Source: Lachnospiraceae bacterium
GTDB lineage: Bacteria > Bacillota_A > Clostridia > Lachnospirales > Lachnospiraceae
Length of the DNA: 33,557 bases
Reading direction: 5' to 3'
NCBI GenBank assembly: GCA_009774465.1
Contig: VSNT01000028.1
Coordinates: 1-33,557, forward strand
Positions 30,092-33,557 of this stretch are shown here, one piece after another (the first letter of the stretch is position 1; the number at the start of each line of letters is the position of its first letter). Below the pieces are notes generated by a model. The model was not told where the DNA came from. It saw only the letters and a program-made list of their open reading frames with translations, and made no database searches. A program made the position numbers and the translations under genes.

Positions 30092-30574
30092 ATGGAAGAG
30101 AAGAAAAACATACTTACCTATGAGGGACTCAGAAAATATGAAGATGAACTTCATGACCTTAAGGTAGTAAAAAGAAAAGAAGTGGCGCAGAAAATCAAAG
30201 AAGCCAGAGAGCAGGGGGATTTGTCCGAAAATGCTGAATATGATGCAGCAAAGGATGAACAGCGCGACATTGAAGCAAGAATTGAGGAACTGGAAAAGAT
30301 TTTAAAGAACGCAGAAGTGGTTGTTGAAGATGAAGTTGATCTTGACAAGATCAATATCGGCTGCTGTGTAAAAATTCGAGATCTTGAATTTAATGAAGAC
30401 CTTGAGTATAAAATCGTTGGTTCCACAGAGGCAAACAGTTTAAAGGGAAAAATTTCCAATGAATCACCTGTGGGAAAAGCTTTAATCGGCAAGGGATTAA
30501 ATGATGTGGTTGAAGTGGAAACCCATGCAGGCATTCTTAAATATCAGGTTCTTGAAATTCAAAGATCCAACTAA
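30092..30574 (+). CDS. greA: Transcription elongation factor GreA
   Basis: Rescues backtracked RNA polymerase by stimulating transcript cleavage. 160 residues, normal length. The N-terminal antiparallel coiled coil (about 5-75) includes NILTYEGLRKYEDELHDLKV and the acidic tip EAREQGDLSENAEYDAAKDE, whose Asp and Glu reach the polymerase active site. The C-terminal FKBP-like domain includes VGSTEANSLKGKISNESPVG and ends with VVEVETHAGILKYQVLEIQ. An upstream ATG (30074) is in frame, but GGAAGGG (30076-30082) positions translation at 30092, giving the standard N-terminus. It is co-transcribed with lysS. Confidence 0.96.
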   Translation: MEEKKNILTYEGLRKYEDELHDLKVVKRKEVAQKIKEAREQGDLSENAEYDAAKDEQRDIEARIEELEKILKNAEVVVEDEVDLDKINIGCCVKIRDLEFNEDLEYKIVGSTEANSLKGKISNESPVGKALIGKGLNDVVEVETHAGILKYQVLEIQRSN

Positions 30575-30632
30575 ATTTTTACAGTAGTTAAGATTTCAGG
30601 CGGGCAGCTTTATGAAAAAAGGAGTGTTAGAA

Positions 30633-32147
30633 GTGGCAGAACAGCAGAAAAATCAACCGCAGAACAATCAACCACAAAAGGAACAGGATTTAGGGCAGCT
30701 TCTTAAGGTGAGAAGAGAAAAGCTTGCAGCACTGCAGGAAGCAGGAAAAGATCCCTTTCAGATTACCAAATATGATGTCACCGCCCACAGCAGGGACATT
30801 AAGGAAAATTATGAACAGATGGAAGGAACTACGGTGTCTGTTGCCGGACGTATTATGCAGAAGCGTGTGATGGGTAAGGCATCCTTTTGTAATATTCAGG
30901 ATTTGAAGGGGAATATTCAGTCTTATGTGGCAAGGGACAGCATTGGCGAGGAGGCTTATGCCGACTTTAAAAAATATGATGTGGGTGATATTGTAGGTAT
31001 TACCGGGCAGGTATTTAAAACCAAAACAGAGGAAATTTCCATTCATGCAACAAATATTGTTCTGCTTTCCAAGAGTCTGCAGATTCTGCCTGAAAAGTAT
31101 CATGGCCTTACCAATACGGATATCCGTTATCGGCAGAGATATACAGATTTGATCATGAATGAAGAGGTAAAGGAAACCTTTGTCAAAAGGTCAAAAATTA
31201 TTACTGCAATCAGAAGATATTTAGATGAGCAGGGCTTTATGGAAGTGGAAACTCCCATGCTGGTGTCCAACGCAGGCGGTGCTGCTGCAAGGCCCTTTGA
31301 GACACATTTTAATGCATTGGATGAAGACGTAAAGCTTCGTATTTCACTGGAATTATACTTAAAGAGACTGATCGTGGGAGGACTTGAGAGAGTCTATGAG
31401 ATTGGCCGCGTGTTTAGAAATGAAGGTCTTGACACCAGACACAATCCTGAATTTACATTGATGGAGCTGTATCAGGCGTATACGGACTATAATGGAATGA
31501 TGGATTTAACGGAGAATATGTTCCGCTATGTGGCACAGGAAGTTTGTGGAACCACAACTGTTCCCTATGGAGAGGAAATGATTGATTTGGGTAAGCCTTT
31601 TGAGCGGTTGACCATGATTGATGCTGTGAAGAAGTATACCGGCATTGATTTTGATCAGGTTCCGGATACTGCCGCTGCCAAAAAGCTGGCAGACGAGAAG
31701 GAAGTCCATTATGAGGACAGGCATACAAAGGGAGATATTCTGAACTTATTCTTTGAAGAATTTGTGGAAGAGCACTTGGTTCAGCCTACCTTTGTTATGG
31801 ACCACCCGGTAGAAATTTCACCTCTGACCAAGAGGAAACCGGACAAGCCGGATTATGTGGAGCGCTTTGAATTATTTATCACCGGACGCGAGATGTGCAA
31901 TGCTTACTCTGAATTAAATGATCCCATTGATCAGAGAGAACGCTTTAAGGCCCAGGAAGCTGCATTGGCAGCAGGCGACGAGGAGGCAAATACCACCGAC
32001 GAGGACTTTATGAATGCGCTGGAAATCGGTATGCCGCCTACCGGAGGAATTGGATATGGTATTGACAGACTGGTGATGCTGCTTACCAATTCGCCGGCAA
32101 TTCGGGATGTTTTATTGTTCCCGACAATGAAGACATTGGATAAATAA
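30633..32147 (+). CDS. lysS: Lysyl-tRNA synthetase, class II
   Basis: Charges tRNA-Lys. 504 residues from a GTG start. A glutamine-rich N-terminal tail (QQKNQPQNNQPQKEQDLGQL) precedes the anticodon-binding OB-fold (about 60-165, VSVAGRIMQKRVMGKASFCN). The class II catalytic domain has motif 1 (about 185-215, FMEVETPMLVSNAGGAAARP), motif 2 (YEIGRVFRNEGLDTRHNPEF) and motif 3 (PPTGGIGYGIDRLVMLLTNS). AAAAAAGGAG (30615-30624) lies eight bases before GTG 30633; an in-frame ATG at 30612 would add MKKGVLE and is less likely because it places that site inside the coding region. It follows greA after 58 bases, a common Firmicutes arrangement. Confidence 0.96.
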   Translation: MAEQQKNQPQNNQPQKEQDLGQLLKVRREKLAALQEAGKDPFQITKYDVTAHSRDIKENYEQMEGTTVSVAGRIMQKRVMGKASFCNIQDLKGNIQSYVARDSIGEEAYADFKKYDVGDIVGITGQVFKTKTEEISIHATNIVLLSKSLQILPEKYHGLTNTDIRYRQRYTDLIMNEEVKETFVKRSKIITAIRRYLDEQGFMEVETPMLVSNAGGAAARPFETHFNALDEDVKLRISLELYLKRLIVGGLERVYEIGRVFRNEGLDTRHNPEFTLMELYQAYTDYNGMMDLTENMFRYVAQEVCGTTTVPYGEEMIDLGKPFERLTMIDAVKKYTGIDFDQVPDTAAAKKLADEKEVHYEDRHTKGDILNLFFEEFVEEHLVQPTFVMDHPVEISPLTKRKPDKPDYVERFELFITGREMCNAYSELNDPIDQRERFKAQEAALAAGDEEANTTDEDFMNALEIGMPPTGGIGYGIDRLVMLLTNSPAIRDVLLFPTMKTLDK

Positions 32148-32186
32148 ATCCAGTGTTTTCAAGGGTTTCAGGCACTTACACCATCG

Positions 32187-32219
32187 ATTTGACATCAATT
32201 TGACATCAAATTTACATCA
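32187..32219 (+). repeat. Three tandem 11-bp repeats downstream of lysS
   Basis: ATTTGACATCA occurs at 32187-32197 and 32198-32208, followed by the variant AATTTACATCA at 32209-32219. The one-helical-turn spacing is typical of protein-binding arrays such as integrase arm sites. The array begins 40 bases after lysS. The remaining gap (32148-32489) also holds a terminator, the operator repeats of module 3, and no gene. Confidence 0.6.
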
Positions 32220-32297
32220 TTTGGTGGACTTATATGGACTGATAAATCACATTTTAAGGGTTTTACTCTATCAAAACAAAATAGTTGAATGGTATGT

Positions 32298-32345
32298 AAA
32301 GGACATTTTCCAAGTGCAGGAGAGTGTCCTTTTTTGTTCAATAGC
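32298..32345 (+). terminator. Rho-independent terminator downstream of lysS
   Basis: AAAGGACA (32298-32305) pairs with TGTCCTTT (32335-32342), the inner TTCC/GGAG can extend the structure, and a T-run continues to 32345. It is 150 bases past the lysS stop, beyond the tandem repeats. Confidence 0.7.
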
Positions 32346-32430
32346 CTATCTGTAAAGTCGAGATAAGTTTGATGCTATGGTCTGGTCAATAATTATTTGC
32401 AAAAAATTTATTTTGGGTATTGCACTATCA

Positions 32431-32473
32431 CCTACATAATGTTAAGATGTCTACACACCTACAAAATGTTAAG
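32431..32473 (+). promoter_or_regulatory. Two operator-like direct repeats before the third BlaI-like gene
   Basis: CCTACATAATGTTAAG (32431-32446) and CCTACAAAATGTTAAG (32458-32473) differ at one position and lie 27 bases apart. Each holds an ACAT/ATGT-like dyad resembling the staphylococcal BlaI core TACATATGTA. A possible promoter, TTGGGT (32413-32418), 16 bases, CATAAT (32435-32440), overlaps the first copy. Confidence 0.55.
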
Positions 32474-32489
32474 GTAAAAGGAGGACAAA

Positions 32490-32864
32490 ATGGCACAGCA
32501 AATTTCTGAATCCGAACTGATACTAATGAAAATTATCTGGAAGAATGGAGGGGCAGCTTTATACTCCCTCATCATGGAGGAATTGGAAAAAGACAAAAAC
32601 GAATGGAAGAACAACACCGTACTCACGCTGCTTTCCCGATTAGGCGAAAAAAAGTTCTTGAAAGTCAAAAAAATCGGCAGGAAGAATGAGTATGTGGCTA
32701 CGGTAACAGAAGCAGAATACCAGACCATGCAGACCCACAGCTTTCTTGATAAAGTCTACGGCGGGAATGTGAAAAACTTAGTATCAACCTTGTTGCGGCA
32801 GGATATTCTTTCGGCAGACGAATTGAAAGAGATTGAAACATTTTGGAGAAAAGAAAATGAATGA
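32490..32864 (+). CDS. BlaI/MecI/CopY-family transcriptional repressor (module 3)
   Basis: A 124-residue winged-helix repressor. The N-terminal QQISESELILMKIIWKNGGA, the recognition helix region WKNNTVLTLLSRLGEKKFLK and the wing VKKIGRKNEYVATVTEAEY match the family, with C-terminal dimer helices (SADELKEIETFWRKENE). AAAGGAGGAC precedes the ATG. Its end overlaps the protease gene by eight bases, so the two are translationally coupled. Its operators differ from those of modules 1 and 2, and it lies beyond a possible integration boundary, so it may belong to a mobile element that extends past the window. Confidence 0.93.
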   Translation: MAQQISESELILMKIIWKNGGAALYSLIMEELEKDKNEWKNNTVLTLLSRLGEKKFLKVKKIGRKNEYVATVTEAEYQTMQTHSFLDKVYGGNVKNLVSTLLRQDILSADELKEIETFWRKENE

Positions 32865-33557
32865 ATTTATGAAAATATTATTGTCGCTGTCTGTTTCCGG
32901 CGCACTGTTACTGCTTCTCATTTTGGGATTGAAGCCGCTGTATAAAAACAAATTCAGCAAGCGTTGGCAGTATTATATCTGGATAGTTGTTGCTTTGCGT
33001 TTTCTGCTTCCCTTTACTCCCGACACTACGATTATTGGAAGTCTGTTTGAAAAATTCGACACAACAGCAATAACAAATGAAATCCCTACAAACCCCAATG
33101 TACCCGTTCCCGCAGATACGGGTAACAGCAAAGCAGAGCCGATACAGACAAACCGGGAAATAACCACCGCTGCCATGCGTGAGCCAGTTGACAAATATGT
33201 CTGCCTGTTTTTTATCTGGTCAGCATTGGCACTGGTTTTATTTGTCCGCAAAGTAACGGTTTATCAAGGCTTTATCCAATACATCAAAGCAGGAAATAAA
33301 GAAGTATCAGATATAAAAATCTTGAATCTGCTATCTGATTGTGAAGAAAAACTGAAAATTAAGACAAGGGTAGAATTATCCTGTAATCCGCTGATTGCTT
33401 CCCCTATGCTGATTGGTTTCTTTCGACCAAGAATCATTTTGCCTGTTGGCGAATGGGAAGATAAAGAGTTGTCTTATATCTTTGTGCATGAGCTGATTCA
33501 CTACAAGCAGAGGGATATGTTTTATAAATGGCTGATACAGATTGTTGTGTGCGTCCA
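32857..33557 (+). CDS. BlaR1-like M56-family metalloprotease (module 3), partial at window end
   Basis: Only the first 233 codons are present; the frame is open to the last base. MNEFMKILLSLSVSGALLLL is the first membrane helix, followed by KNKFSKRWQYYIWIVVALRF with a second. A third helix lies near residues 112-130 (YVCLFFIWSALALVLFVRK). The zinc motif HELIH appears near the end in FVHELIHYKQRDMFYKWLIQ. GGAG eight bases upstream of the ATG and the overlap with the repressor gene support the start. The sensor domain, which would show whether this is a beta-lactam receptor, lies outside the window. Confidence 0.9.
   Translation, partial: MNEFMKILLSLSVSGALLLLLILGLKPLYKNKFSKRWQYYIWIVVALRFLLPFTPDTTIIGSLFEKFDTTAITNEIPTNPNVPVPADTGNSKAEPIQTNREITTAAMREPVDKYVCLFFIWSALALVLFVRKVTVYQGFIQYIKAGNKEVSDIKILNLLSDCEEKLKIKTRVELSCNPLIASPMLIGFFRPRIILPVGEWEDKELSYIFVHELIHYKQRDMFYKWLIQIVVCV

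Noticed and set aside
1..33557. CRISPR arrays, tRNA or rRNA genes, transposase genes
   Set aside because: No spaced identical repeats, no tRNA-like cloverleaf or CCA end, and no transposase or integrase motifs were seen in any frame.

Overview
The window looks like a chromosomal segment from a Gram-positive anaerobe of the family Lachnospiraceae (Clostridium cluster XIVa, Blautia-like). This rests on the moderately AT-rich, gga/aaa-rich coding style, strong AGGAGG-type ribosome binding sites, an S-box leader on metK, Clostridia-type DnaE, GreA-LysS and NfeD-SPFH pairs, and lineage families such as DUF4179 and DUF6145. The assignment is inference from gene content; there is no rRNA gene in the window.

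Layout. 1-5200: a membrane-anchored LysM/G5/M23 cell-wall peptidase, murA with its own extended -10 promoter and terminator, then an ECF sigma factor with a DUF4179 anti-sigma-like partner. 5200-8900: an HD-GYP (c-di-GMP phosphodiesterase-like) gene on the minus strand, divergent from a chemoreceptor gene; the chemoreceptor is followed by a small TIGR04076-type gene that seems to start at ATA. 8900-10470: a SAM (S-box) riboswitch with terminator controlling metK. 10660-16300: an isochorismatase-family hydrolase, then two adjacent BlaI/BlaR1-like repressor plus M56-metalloprotease modules whose promoters carry paired GTCTA/TAGAC-type palindromes. The first module has a long, strongly structured leader. 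16343-17299: a compact AT-rich three-gene cassette (DUF3791, DUF3990 with an ADP-ribosyltransferase-like fold, and a small unknown protein). 17327-23738: dnaE, pfkA, a SpoU-family rRNA methyltransferase and proC. 23903-26660: an SH3/SleB-type cell-wall hydrolase, then an NfeD-SPFH membrane pair. 26713-32147: argF, DUF6145, dusB, an unrecognised 272-residue protein, and greA-lysS driven by a perfect sigma-A consensus promoter. 32160-33557: 11-bp tandem repeats that may mark an integration boundary, then a third BlaI/BlaR1-like module cut off by the window edge.

Main observations. (1) A repeated structured intergenic element occurs in two copies, at about 11441-11580 and 22769-22925. It has three matching hairpins with compensatory changes, and the whole loop of hairpin 2 can pair with a downstream segment (possible pseudoknot). 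It sits directly upstream of a blaI-like gene and of proC. (2) The DUF3791/DUF3990/small-ORF cassette is a candidate ADP-ribosylation toxin-antitoxin or defence unit. (3) Three BlaI/BlaR1-like modules have no visible penicillin-binding sensor. (4) A gene initiates at ATA. (5) WalR-like boxes occur in the leaders of both cell-wall hydrolase genes. Most of the rest is ordinary core genome.
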